41,233 nucleotides of DNA from contig DAOTVZ010000158.1 in assembly GCA_034436045.1 (NCBI GenBank), positions 1-41,233 of the forward strand. The letters are read 5' to 3'. Below the pieces are notes generated by a model. It was not told the DNA's origin and did no database searches. It saw nothing but the letters and a program-made list of their open reading frames with translations. Origin of the DNA: H111-94 sp034436045 (GTDB lineage Bacteria; Chloroflexota; Ktedonobacteria; Ktedonobacterales; Ktedonobacteraceae). Made by a program: the position numbers and the translations under genes. Shown here one piece after another: positions 24,125 to 31,569 of the stretch; within the stretch, counting starts at the first letter, position 1, and each line of letters starts with the position of its first letter.

Positions 24125-25255
24125 TTTCGCAATGATGCCCGGCAATGCGCTTAGCACCGTTTCTATATCATCTTCTGTATTCTCTTTACCGAGCGTTAAA
24201 CGTAAGCTACCGCGTGCCCATTCCAGTGGCAGGCCCATCGCTACCAGCACGTGTGAGGGTTCAACCGAGCCGGATGTGCAGGCCGAGCCGCTGGAGGCAG
24301 CGATACCCTGCATATCCAGGCCGAGCAAAATCGATTCGCCTTCCACGCCCTCGAAGCAGAAGCTGGCGTTGTTGGGTAGACGTTCGGTAGGATGGCCCGT
24401 CAAGCGACTTTGCGGTATCTGTAGCACGCCTTGAATGAGTCGGTCGCGTAAAGCCATCAGGCGGGGCATTACGGTGGGCATTTCTTCATAGGCCAGTTGC
24501 AGCGCCGTTGCGGTGCCAACGATACCGGCCACGTTCTCTGTTCCGGCCCGTCGTCCACGCTCCTGCGAGCCGCCCTGTAATTGTGGCAGGATACGTATAC
24601 CCTGGCGCACATACAAAATGCCCATGCCCTTTGGCCCATAGAATTTGTGGGCTGAGAGCGAGAGCAGATCGGCATTGAGCGCCGCCACGTCAATCGGCAA
24701 GCTCCCGCCCGCCTGCACTGCATCCACGTGGAAGGGTACCTTTTTCGCGCGACATATCCGCCCGATCTCGGCAATCGGCTCAATCGTGCCGACTTCGTTA
24801 TTGGCGAACATAATGGAAACCAGCACCGTCTGGTCGGTAATCGCTTTCGCCACATCGTCGGGATTAACGCGCCCATAGGCATCGACCGGCAGATAGGTGG
24901 TCTTGAAACCAAAACGCTCCAGGTACTGGCAGGTATGCAGGACGGCATGATGCTCAATCGAGGAGGTAATCAGGTGATTGCCTTTCTTTTGGGAGGCAAA
25001 AGCCACGCCCTTAATCGCGAGATTGTCGCTTTCCGAACCACAGCCCACAAAGGCAATCTCGGTGGGACGGCTGTGAATAATTTCAGCTACCTGCTCCCGC
25101 GACCGGTCGATGGCCTGCATGGCATGCCGACCGAGAGTATAGATGCTGCTGGCATTGCCATATTCAGTTGTCATATAAGGGATCATCGCATCCAGCACAC
25201 GCCGGTCAAGTGGCGTGGTGGCGGCATGATCGAGGTAGATGATACGCTCAGACAT
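24101..25255 (-). CDS. Cysteine desulfurase (NifS/IscS family)
   Basis: 384 residues. It takes sulfur from L-cysteine, forming a protein persulfide for iron-sulfur clusters or thio-modifications. Visible features are 'IYLDHAATTPLD', 'TSSIEHHAVLHTC', the PLP lysine in 'SAHKFYGPKG', 'GGSQERGRRAGTENV' and the active-site Cys in 'SSGSACTSG'. It starts at ATG 25255; a second ATG two codons upstream is less well placed relative to AAGGCG. It lies downstream of larE and a membrane protein on the same strand, and could supply sulfur to LarE or its cluster (inference). No IscU or tRNA thiolase gene is adjacent. Confidence 0.95.
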   Translation of the reverse strand: MSERIIYLDHAATTPLDRRVLDAMIPYMTTEYGNASSIYTLGRHAMQAIDRSREQVAEIIHSRPTEIAFVGCGSESDNLAIKGVAFASQKKGNHLITSSIEHHAVLHTCQYLERFGFKTTYLPVDAYGRVNPDDVAKAITDQTVLVSIMFANNEVGTIEPIAEIGRICRAKKVPFHVDAVQAGGSLPIDVAALNADLLSLSAHKFYGPKGMGILYVRQGIRILPQLQGGSQERGRRAGTENVAGIVGTATALQLAYEEMPTVMPRLMALRDRLIQGVLQIPQSRLTGHPTERLPNNASFCFEGVEGESILLGLDMQGIAASSGSACTSGSVEPSHVLVAMGLPLEWARGSLRLTLGKENTEDDIETVLSALPGIIAKLRGLGVA

Positions 25256-25360
25256 GATCATTGCGCCTTGTTATACGAAGCTCTCTATATCGTCGTCTCA
25301 CTACTAACTATCCGTTCCATAACTCTCCATCGTCTTCACGACAGAAATAAAAACTGCACA

Positions 25361-26068
25361 TTAATCGCCCGCCGGGAATTTATAGGTCAGGTCGGGCTTT
25401 ACGCCGGGGCTGTTATAAGCCAGCGTAATGATCGCGTGCGACGAGAGGGGGATATGCCGAAAATCGCCTGTATAGGGTTTGCCATTGACCCATGCCTGCC
25501 AGCCCTCAGACTGACTCAGTTCCAGCGGATACTGCAACTGAGGAAATTGTTCCGACCAGAGATCAATAAATGCACCTAGCGTATAGCTCTGCTTTTGTGC
25601 TACCTGGATGTCTAAGACGCCACTTGTATCCTGTGTATGAAGCCAGTATGTACAGGTGCCATCCGTTGGGATGCCAATATTCTGCGGAATGGTCGTCTTT
25701 GTATTCTTTATATAGATTGTCAGGTGGGCATGGAGCGTAGGAGCCGGTGTTGCCTGTGTACATGAGATATTATCCACCGTTGGATGCACCAGGGTATTGA
25801 CGGATGTGCCACTTGCCTGCGTTGATGTGTTGGGCCGATGGACAACCCACAGGCCAATAGCAGCAATAGCGATCAGCAGAACAGCGATCACCCCGAAGAC
25901 CCAGCCAATCTTGACGCTCTCGTGTTTCACGACCACCCGTTCGCGTACCCGTCGTGGCTGTCTGCCGGACGGTGCCGACGGTGTTGATACTATTGAAGAT
26001 GGTGTTGCTGTCTGCTGAGCCTGTTTTGGCGACCGCTGTTCCAGTCTGCGGCTCGATTTTTTACTCAT
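25361..26068 (-). CDS. Single-pass membrane protein with extracytoplasmic domain of a conserved uncharacterised type
   Basis: 235 residues. A basic, Ser/Pro-rich cytoplasmic tail (1-50) leads to one membrane helix (about 54-73, 'IGWVFGVIAVLLIAIAAIGLW'). The outer domain contains 'LHAHLTIYIKN', 'IPQNIGIPTDGTCTYWLHTQDTSGVLDI' and 'YTLGAFIDLWSEQF'. From memory, similar outer domains in Chloroflexota and Actinobacteria carry 'HAHL' and 'HTHDxSGIIHIE' motifs. Here the second reads HTQD and the third His is Asp, so a metal-binding role may be weakened. The ATG overlaps the larE stop by 8 bases (ATGAGTAA), so it is translationally coupled to larE. No function is known to me. Confidence 0.75.
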   Translation of the reverse strand: MSKKSSRRLEQRSPKQAQQTATPSSIVSTPSAPSGRQPRRVRERVVVKHESVKIGWVFGVIAVLLIAIAAIGLWVVHRPNTSTQASGTSVNTLVHPTVDNISCTQATPAPTLHAHLTIYIKNTKTTIPQNIGIPTDGTCTYWLHTQDTSGVLDIQVAQKQSYTLGAFIDLWSEQFPQLQYPLELSQSEGWQAWVNGKPYTGDFRHIPLSSHAIITLAYNSPGVKPDLTYKFPAGD

Positions 26069-26960
26069 GTTTCGTCTCAGTATCCCCCGACAAACGTATT
26101 TGAGCTTTCTTTTTGAAAAAACCTTCGTTGAGGCTCCCGCTGCGGAAACCTAATAAATCAATTGTAACATAAAGATAACCAATCTTGCGCAACTCCTCTG
26201 TCACCTTGCGGCTCATCTCTTCCTCAATGAGACGCGGCATCTCGGCCCGCTCAACCTCAATGCGGGCGATTTTATCGTGGTGGCGCACGCGCAATTGATG
26301 GAAACCGAGTTCATGTAGTAATTTTTCGGCCTTATAAACCATCTGGAGTGCCGCCACATCTACTTTTGTGCCATATGGAATACGCGACGAAAAACAGGCC
26401 ATGGCCGGTTTATCCCACACTGGCACGCCCAGGAAACGGGCCACAGCGCGAATATCCTGCTTGCCCATACCCGCCTCTTTTAACGGGCTACGCACTCCAA
26501 ACTCACGTGCGGCCTTCTGCCCCGGTCGGAAATCGCCCAGGTCATCCTGGTTGAGACCATACGCAATAAAGCGCACGTGATATTGCTTTGCCAACGGCTC
26601 TAATTCAGTAAACAGTTCTGTTTTGCAAAAGTAACAGCGATTGAAATCGTTGGCTACATAGCGCTCATCTTCCAGTTCGTGTGTCTCAATCTTCAACACA
26701 TGAATGCCCATCTGGCGAGCAACCTTAATTGCCTCTTCCGTCTCTTCAGGAGCATACGCAGGCGAGGCGGCTATCACCCCGATAGCACGCTCCCCCAGCA
26801 CGTCATGCGCAACTTTCAACAAGAGTGCGCTATCAACGCCACCGGAGTAGGCCACCAGCACCGACTCCATCTCACGCAAGATGGCTTGTAGCTGCTTATA
26901 TTTAGCCTGTGTCTCCGCACTCAAGACGACTGATTGATCCACATTAGGCATATTTAGCAT
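26061..26960 (-). CDS. larE: LarE-type ATP-dependent sulfur transferase, three-cysteine variant
   Basis: 299 residues. LarE adenylates and sulfurates the nicotinate-derived precursor of the nickel-pincer cofactor. The PP-loop 'YSGGVDSALLLK' is near residues 38-49. Cys109 and Cys112 ('RCYFCKTELF') and Cys189 ('PAMACFSSRIP') match the three-cysteine set of [4Fe-4S] LarE proteins such as that of Thermotoga maritima, rather than the single sacrificial Cys of the Lactobacillus enzyme. No larB, larC or larA is in the window. ATG 26960 follows CAGGAG at 9 bases. The coupled downstream gene is a membrane protein, then a cysteine desulfurase. Confidence 0.9.
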   Translation of the reverse strand: MLNMPNVDQSVVLSAETQAKYKQLQAILREMESVLVAYSGGVDSALLLKVAHDVLGERAIGVIAASPAYAPEETEEAIKVARQMGIHVLKIETHELEDERYVANDFNRCYFCKTELFTELEPLAKQYHVRFIAYGLNQDDLGDFRPGQKAAREFGVRSPLKEAGMGKQDIRAVARFLGVPVWDKPAMACFSSRIPYGTKVDVAALQMVYKAEKLLHELGFHQLRVRHHDKIARIEVERAEMPRLIEEEMSRKVTEELRKIGYLYVTIDLLGFRSGSLNEGFFKKKAQIRLSGDTETKHE

Positions 26961-27047
26961 GACAAAAGCTCCTGATAGATTGCCGGGTAGATAAGTCTCA
27001 ACATATGATCAAAGTGGACTTACCTTGATAGATCTGTTTGTGTTAGT

Positions 27048-27075
27048 ATGACACTTAGCTTAGCTTCTCTATTAT
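27048..27075 (+). promoter_or_regulatory. Candidate promoter of the MobA-like gene
   Basis: ATGACA (27048-27053), a 16-base spacer and TATTAT (27070-27075). Each hexamer differs from consensus at one base. The predicted start is near 27082, leaving a leader of about 50 bases. Confidence 0.45.
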
Positions 27076-27130
27076 AGCACCTCTCCACCAGACTGTAATA
27101 GAAAATCAGGTACAGGTAGGGACGATAGAT

Positions 27131-27850
27131 ATGGATACAAGGCAAACATACTCTACTGCCGCACTCGTTCTGGCCGCTGGCACTTCCAGCCGCATGGAAG
27201 CTGGTCGCCATAAATTGCTGTTGCCGCTCGGTGATCGCCCGGTAATCGCCCACGTCGTTGACGCTGCTCTAGCCTCACAGGCGCGTCCCATCCTCATTGT
27301 CGCAGGATATAGAGCCGAGGCTTTACGTGCCGCGCTGGGTTATGCGCTGGTACAACCAGGGGTAATGTTGCTAGAAAATGCAGAGTACCGTCAGGGGATG
27401 AGTAGCTCGCTTAAGCTTGGCATACAGAAGTTACAGGAGATAAACAGAAATTTTGTATATTCATCTAATATCAGCAATAAATCTATTTCTGACCATTTTA
27501 TTGATAGCGCCGTAGTGCTTTTAGGCGACCAGCCACTCATCACCCAGGACATCATTGATGCCTTGATTGCTGCCAGGCGAGCAACCGGCAAGCGCATTAT
27601 CGCGCCACTGTACCAGGGCCAGCGTGGGCACCCCTTGCTCTTCGCTGCCGACCTCTTTACCGAGTTTATGCAGATTGACGGCGACGAAGGGGGACGCAGC
27701 GTTATTGTCAAGCATCGTGCCGAGATGGCGACGATAGAGCGCCCAGAAATGGCATCGCAGCAGGATGTCGATACGTGGGAATCCTATCAGAAAGTAGTGG
27801 AGCTATGGCGTGAGAAACGAGAGCAAGCCCGTTCATTCGATACAGAATAG
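27131..27850 (+). CDS. MobA-like nucleotidyltransferase (molybdenum cofactor cytidylyltransferase type)
   Basis: 239 residues forming one nucleotidyltransferase domain. The N-terminal NTP-binding loop 'LVLAAGTSSRM' is followed by 'KLLLPLGDRPVIAHV'. 'AVVLLGDQPLIT' carries the metal-binding Asp, and 'GQRGHPLLF' is typical of the MocA/MobA-like group that attaches CMP or GMP to molybdopterin. There are no molybdoenzyme or moa genes nearby, so the substrate is uncertain. ATG 27131 follows 'AGGGACG'. It is divergent from larE. About 15 residues around the middle (Asn/Ser-rich, 'NRNFVYSSNISNKSISD') look like a small insertion. Confidence 0.85.
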   Translation: MDTRQTYSTAALVLAAGTSSRMEAGRHKLLLPLGDRPVIAHVVDAALASQARPILIVAGYRAEALRAALGYALVQPGVMLLENAEYRQGMSSSLKLGIQKLQEINRNFVYSSNISNKSISDHFIDSAVVLLGDQPLITQDIIDALIAARRATGKRIIAPLYQGQRGHPLLFAADLFTEFMQIDGDEGGRSVIVKHRAEMATIERPEMASQQDVDTWESYQKVVELWREKREQARSFDTE

Positions 27851-28038
27851 CATACGATACTACCCAAAAATATATCCGACATGATAAAATAGCCCGAAAC
27901 GGCTACGCTTGACATAAATTTGTTGTTTAGCGCCACTTTATGCTATGCTTGTGTAGCTCGTTCACAACATAGTGTTGGTAAGCTCTCGCTTGCGCAACAA
28001 TACGCGCATGCTCTTTTCAGAGACGGGGTAACAGGCTT

Positions 28039-28659
28039 ATGCCAGAACGACGCGGCACGATGACGGACAAACTGAGTAATGTTATTCAGGTTCTTCAACT
28101 TGGCAAGAAGACCGGCACATTGTTCGTAGAGCGCGGTGAAGGAACTCAGCGTGAAGAAGGCACGATCTCGTTTATCCAGGGACAAATTACTCATGCCTCT
28201 GCCGGGCAACGCACAAGTCAGGCATCGCTCTTATGGCTGGGGACATGGACAACATGCCGTTTCACCTTTGTTCCTGCTGACACGGACAGGGGGCATCCAG
28301 AACGGCTGACCGGCCCTCTGGTCGCCTTGCCACGCACTCCTTCTCTGCCCGGAACAGGTACGTTGAGAGCCGAACATCCTACGTCACCACGTATTCAAAC
28401 GTCATCGCATAACTTACCGACTATGCTCACACGCGCCCCTGCTATAGATTCAGGTGGTAGACCGCGCCGCACGCGCTCACCGGAAGAAGCACTGGCTCTG
28501 CTAGATCGTGCAGAGTTGTCGCGTGTCCATCGACATTTACTCTTGCTTATTGATGGGCATCGCAGCATTGCAGAGTTGGTACGCCTGACCGGGCGCAAGC
28601 CAGATGAGGTGATCAAGTTCCTCCGTGACCTGGAACAGATTGGAGTAGTACAAGTTTAG
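28039..28659 (+). CDS. DUF4388-domain protein with C-terminal winged-helix-like domain
   Basis: 206 residues. The N-terminal 85 or so form a DUF4388 (PATAN-like) domain: 'SNVIQVLQLGKKTGTLFVE', 'GTISFIQGQITHASAG'. The middle is a Pro/Ser/Thr-rich linker. The last 60 residues ('LLLLIDGHRSIAELVRLTGRKPDEVIKFLRDLEQIGVVQV') look like the small helical or winged-helix module often paired with DUF4388. DUF4388 proteins act in bacterial signalling and gliding or regulation networks, with roles mostly undefined. It starts at ATG 28039. The sensor gene follows after 24 bases, so the two are probably co-transcribed and act together. Confidence 0.82.
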   Translation: MPERRGTMTDKLSNVIQVLQLGKKTGTLFVERGEGTQREEGTISFIQGQITHASAGQRTSQASLLWLGTWTTCRFTFVPADTDRGHPERLTGPLVALPRTPSLPGTGTLRAEHPTSPRIQTSSHNLPTMLTRAPAIDSGGRPRRTRSPEEALALLDRAELSRVHRHLLLLIDGHRSIAELVRLTGRKPDEVIKFLRDLEQIGVVQV

Positions 28660-28683
28660 ACAGCAATTGAAGGAAGACGCTTA

Positions 28684-30186
28684 ATGACGCAATACGAGTT
28701 GGCCCCTCTCCAACGTAGAAGATATCCGCTTTCGGTGCGCGTCTCGCTATGGATGGTGAGTGCGGCCATTATTCCCCTTATTATTACTGTTATCGTTAGC
28801 GAATTACTGGCCCGCCCGGCGCTGGTCTCTCAGGCGAATGCCGCCATGCAGAGCGATGCGAAAACACGTGTGCAGTTGATAGATACGTACTTCAATGAAC
28901 GGATGCTGGATACAGAAACGCTGGCCCAGGTCCCCTCTGTGCAGACCTTTCTGGCCGCTCAGCCCGGTACGCCCGGCTATCAGGATTTAGCCACACACGC
29001 AGCCTATTCGCTGCTCGCTGGAAACTTCCGCGACAAAAACTATACCAACTGGTCGCTCTTCGATCCCCAGGGCAACTTGCGTCTCTATTATCCCTCTCAG
29101 CCAGTTCCACATGGCAATTACTTAGTGCCGCCGGAATACCTCAAACAAGTCCTGGCCGGTAAAACCTTTATTACGGATGTCTATTATAATCCTGCTCAGC
29201 GCGTGGCCTCGGTAGACATTTATTCACCCATTGCTGACGCTACCACACACACGGTTCTCGGCTTTATCCGTTCCACTCTCAAACTTGACTATATATGGAA
29301 TATTGTCAAGGATGATACGCATAATGGACAGGGTAGCTATGCCTTTATCCTGGATGAAAACGGCATTCGCATCGCGGACTCTCGCATGTCCAATCTCTTC
29401 GAGACCATTAAGCCGCTTTCGCCGACTGTCCAGCGAACTATCAACGCGGAAAAGCGTTTTGGTGCAGAGACAACGGTGCCATTGACCAGCGATAGTACCT
29501 TTGCCCATATGTTGCAGGTTGCCACACCAACGACCTTTCAGGCCCAGCCGGTACACCAGCATGAACAATTCCAGATCGCGGTGCAATCGGCGAAAAATGT
29601 GCCCTGGACGTATTTCGTCCTCAGCCCGGTCAATACCGTGACTGCTGTCGCAAACAATCAGATGATCTCCACCGCCTTAATTGCGGCTCTGATTCTCGTT
29701 GTCGTTATCGTCGGCGGTTCTATCGCGGGGCGTCGCCTGACCGAGCCGATCATGAACTCGGTTGAGTATCTGCGCAACAGCAGCCAGGCGCTGAGTTCGC
29801 TGGCCGTCCGTCAGCAGGATGCCGCCTCGGAACAGATGTGGGTGGTCGATTCTTCGCAAGTCGGCTTGCAATCGGTACAATACTACACGGAGGCGACACG
29901 CTATGCCGCTACGCAGTTGCACACTATCGGCAACGAACTGATTCAAAACTGGCACATGCTGAACGAGCAGGCCGCGCGTCAGCGCATCGAGCGCATCATG
30001 GCTGCCGCCCAATACATCGAGAATGCCACCGAATATCAGGCTGCCAGCACACAGAAGCTGTCCACCGCCCTCAAGGTCGCTACACAGGTGACAGAGCAGC
30101 TAGCGCAAGGCGCAACCTCGGCCACCGATGCCGCTAATCAGCTTGAGCAGGTCGTGAAGCGACTACGGCATGTTGTTGGTAAGTAG
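28684..30186 (+). CDS. Cache-domain membrane sensor without a recognised output domain
   Basis: 500 residues. A membrane helix at about 20-42 ('LWMVSAAIIPLIITVIVSEL') and a second at about 327-347 ('ISTALIAALILVVVIVGGSIA') bracket an outer domain of some 280 residues with dCache features: 'FLAAQPGTPGYQDLA', 'FDPQGNLRLYYPS', 'VYYNPAQRVASVDIYSPI' and 'AFILDENGIRIADS'. After the second helix comes 'GRRLTEPIMNSVEYL', HAMP-like, then about 130 residues of helical, Gln/Ala-rich sequence that probably forms coiled coil. There is no kinase, cyclase or methyl-accepting hairpin. It probably senses a small ligand outside and signals through a partner, plausibly the DUF4388 protein. Confidence 0.85.
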   Translation: MTQYELAPLQRRRYPLSVRVSLWMVSAAIIPLIITVIVSELLARPALVSQANAAMQSDAKTRVQLIDTYFNERMLDTETLAQVPSVQTFLAAQPGTPGYQDLATHAAYSLLAGNFRDKNYTNWSLFDPQGNLRLYYPSQPVPHGNYLVPPEYLKQVLAGKTFITDVYYNPAQRVASVDIYSPIADATTHTVLGFIRSTLKLDYIWNIVKDDTHNGQGSYAFILDENGIRIADSRMSNLFETIKPLSPTVQRTINAEKRFGAETTVPLTSDSTFAHMLQVATPTTFQAQPVHQHEQFQIAVQSAKNVPWTYFVLSPVNTVTAVANNQMISTALIAALILVVVIVGGSIAGRRLTEPIMNSVEYLRNSSQALSSLAVRQQDAASEQMWVVDSSQVGLQSVQYYTEATRYAATQLHTIGNELIQNWHMLNEQAARQRIERIMAAAQYIENATEYQAASTQKLSTALKVATQVTEQLAQGATSATDAANQLEQVVKRLRHVVGK

Positions 30187-30217
30187 ATGTTTCAGCCTTA
30201 CCAAAAAAGCTGGTTAT

Positions 30218-30259
30218 CATGGCGTGTTGTAATCAACCAGACCTTTCATAGCGTGTTGT
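30218..30259. repeat. Pair of 13-base direct repeats upstream of the Tyr/Pro/Asn gene
   Basis: CATGGCGTGTTGT (30218-30230) and CATAGCGTGTTGT (30247-30259) differ at one base and are 29 bases apart. CTGGTT (30210-30215) and AACCAG (30235-30240) form an inverted repeat around the first copy. They could be tandem binding sites. Confidence 0.4.
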
Positions 30260-30347
30260 CTGAGAGAAGGAGTATAGTCCTGAAGTCGGGTTGTGTCCTT
30301 CCTCTAAGCGGTGTTTGTGTATGATGAAAGTGGGAGAAAGAAGCGTT

Positions 30348-30671
30348 ATGAGAAAAGTGCAGCTTGTAAAAAATGCCTACCAGCAGGGTAGGCGACAAGG
30401 TCAGCCTGTGAGTACAACTGGTGGGCTGGAAAACGTCGCCGGTAGTTGTGGCTATGGTGGCTACCCGCCATTTTATCCGCCGTATTATCCACCGCCATAT
30501 TACCCGCCGTATGGCTATTATCCATACGACTATAATAATGGTAATGGCTATCCATACAACAACTACAACAACAACTACCCATACAACAACAACTACCCAT
30601 ATTACTACAATTATCCGTATAACAATACGAATAATAATAATAATGGTGGTCTATTCGGCAATCTCTTGTAG
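30348..30671 (+). CDS. Low-complexity Tyr/Pro/Asn-rich small protein
   Basis: 107 residues. The first 30 or so are basic ('MRKVQLVKNAYQQGRRQGQ'); the rest is nearly all Tyr, Pro, Asn and Gly in repeats of the type YPPYYPPP, YPYDYNN and YPYNNNYP, closing with 'GGLFGNLL'. There is no signal peptide or membrane helix. Comparable composition occurs in spore-coat and other self-assembling surface proteins, so a structural coat role is possible; this is inference from composition only. Earlier in-frame starts exist (TTG 30291, ATG 30321). I chose ATG 30348 because GGGAG lies 11 bases upstream. The repeats are also visible in the DNA as near-identical aac/tac-rich units. Confidence 0.7.
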   Translation: MRKVQLVKNAYQQGRRQGQPVSTTGGLENVAGSCGYGGYPPFYPPYYPPPYYPPYGYYPYDYNNGNGYPYNNYNNNYPYNNNYPYYYNYPYNNTNNNNNGGLFGNLL

Positions 30672-30743
30672 TAGTGTGATGTAGCAGGACTACGACTGTA
30701 TCCTGGGCTGGAGGCTATTGTGACCGTTGTCGGGGTAGTGGAT

Positions 30744-30827
30744 AGGCGACCGTGAGTGCTGATGCCTTCCCTGTGTGCACGTGACGGATGCTGCTTGCAT
30801 CGCGCCCGCGCAGGGCTGCGGTCGCCT
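30744..30827. repeat. Inverted repeat sharing its arm with the hppA leader repeat
   Basis: AGGCGACCG (30744-30752) and CGGTCGCCT (30819-30827) are exactly complementary, enclosing 66 bases in the spacer before the convergent acetyltransferase gene. The same 9-base arms occur at 3558-3616. Confidence 0.55.
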
Positions 30828-30848
30828 TGCCGATGTAGGTGCAGGAGA

Positions 30849-31487
30849 TTATTCGTCCAGGGGGGTAGAGGTAAGTCGTTTGCCCATCAGGAGCGCGACC
30901 TCGTGAGCAACGGGGCCGGGGGGGTAGAAGTGACGCTGGATGCTCCAGATATCGAAGCCGTTGCGCAAGTAGAATTGGATGGCAGGATAGTTAATATTCT
31001 GCGTCTCCAGCACAACCGCCCAGCAGCCACGTCTGCGCGCCCAATCAGCGGCGCAGGTGAGGAGCAGTGAGCCGATGCCGTAGCGGCGGTATTGATGTCC
31101 AACAATGATGTCTTCGATACGCGCTACAGAGCGCCATTCCTCGACATGTAGTAAGATGCCGCCGGCGATAGTGTTATCGGCCAGTGCCACATATCCTCCC
31201 TCTGCGTTGCGCAATTCTGTTTCGATGTCGGCCACAGTCGGCAGGTTTTCACGGTAGTTTTTGTAAATAGGAGGATCGACGGCGGTTTCGATCAGCTCAA
31301 AGGCGAAGGATGCGCTGGAAGAAGAAGGAGCGGTATCTGTAGTGTCAAAAGAGTGAGGAAGCAAGCGGTTACGTATGCGTAACACGTAGATTCGGTCTGT
31401 CTCGAAACTGGCGTCGAGCGCGTGTAGCGCGGCTGCATCGCCTGGATGTACAGCTCGCACGTCGATGTGAGGGGTTGCTCTGTCCAT
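30849..31487 (-). CDS. GNAT-family N-acetyltransferase
   Basis: 212 residues. The acetyl-CoA binding core is 'VARIEDIIVGHQYRRYGIGSLLLTCAADWA' (R-R-x-G-x-G), followed by 'GCWAVVLETQNINYPAIQFYLRNGF', as in GNAT enzymes acting on small molecules or protein N-termini. The substrate is not predictable. The frame continues upstream to 31628 into the ROK gene. I chose ATG 31487, which has AGGA 8 bases before it and begins just before the fold ('IDVRAVHPGDAAAL'). It is the last gene of the minus-strand run that starts with tsaE. Confidence 0.88.
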   Translation of the reverse strand: MDRATPHIDVRAVHPGDAAALHALDASFETDRIYVLRIRNRLLPHSFDTTDTAPSSSSASFAFELIETAVDPPIYKNYRENLPTVADIETELRNAEGGYVALADNTIAGGILLHVEEWRSVARIEDIIVGHQYRRYGIGSLLLTCAADWARRRGCWAVVLETQNINYPAIQFYLRNGFDIWSIQRHFYPPGPVAHEVALLMGKRLTSTPLDE

Positions 31488-31569
31488 GCGCAGTTCCTGC
31501 TTTCTTGTATTTGCTCTGCGGTTCGTGGCAGGTGAGAAGGCAGACCTTGTGGTGGGCCTGCCTCTTTGC

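Noticed and set aside
24728..25579. 283-codon plus-strand frame across the cysteine desulfurase
   Set aside because: It lies opposite an intact nifS-type gene and part of the next gene; no domain or ribosome-binding site supports it.
27890..28038. TTGACA at 27909-27914 as a promoter for the DUF4388 gene
   Set aside because: The nearest TATGCT-like -10 is about 24 bases away, too far for a normal sigma70 promoter, so I left it uncalled.
30520..30660. Possible CRISPR or tandem DNA repeat array
   Set aside because: The near-repeats are codon-level repeats of the Tyr/Pro/Asn protein; there are no regular spacers and no cas genes.
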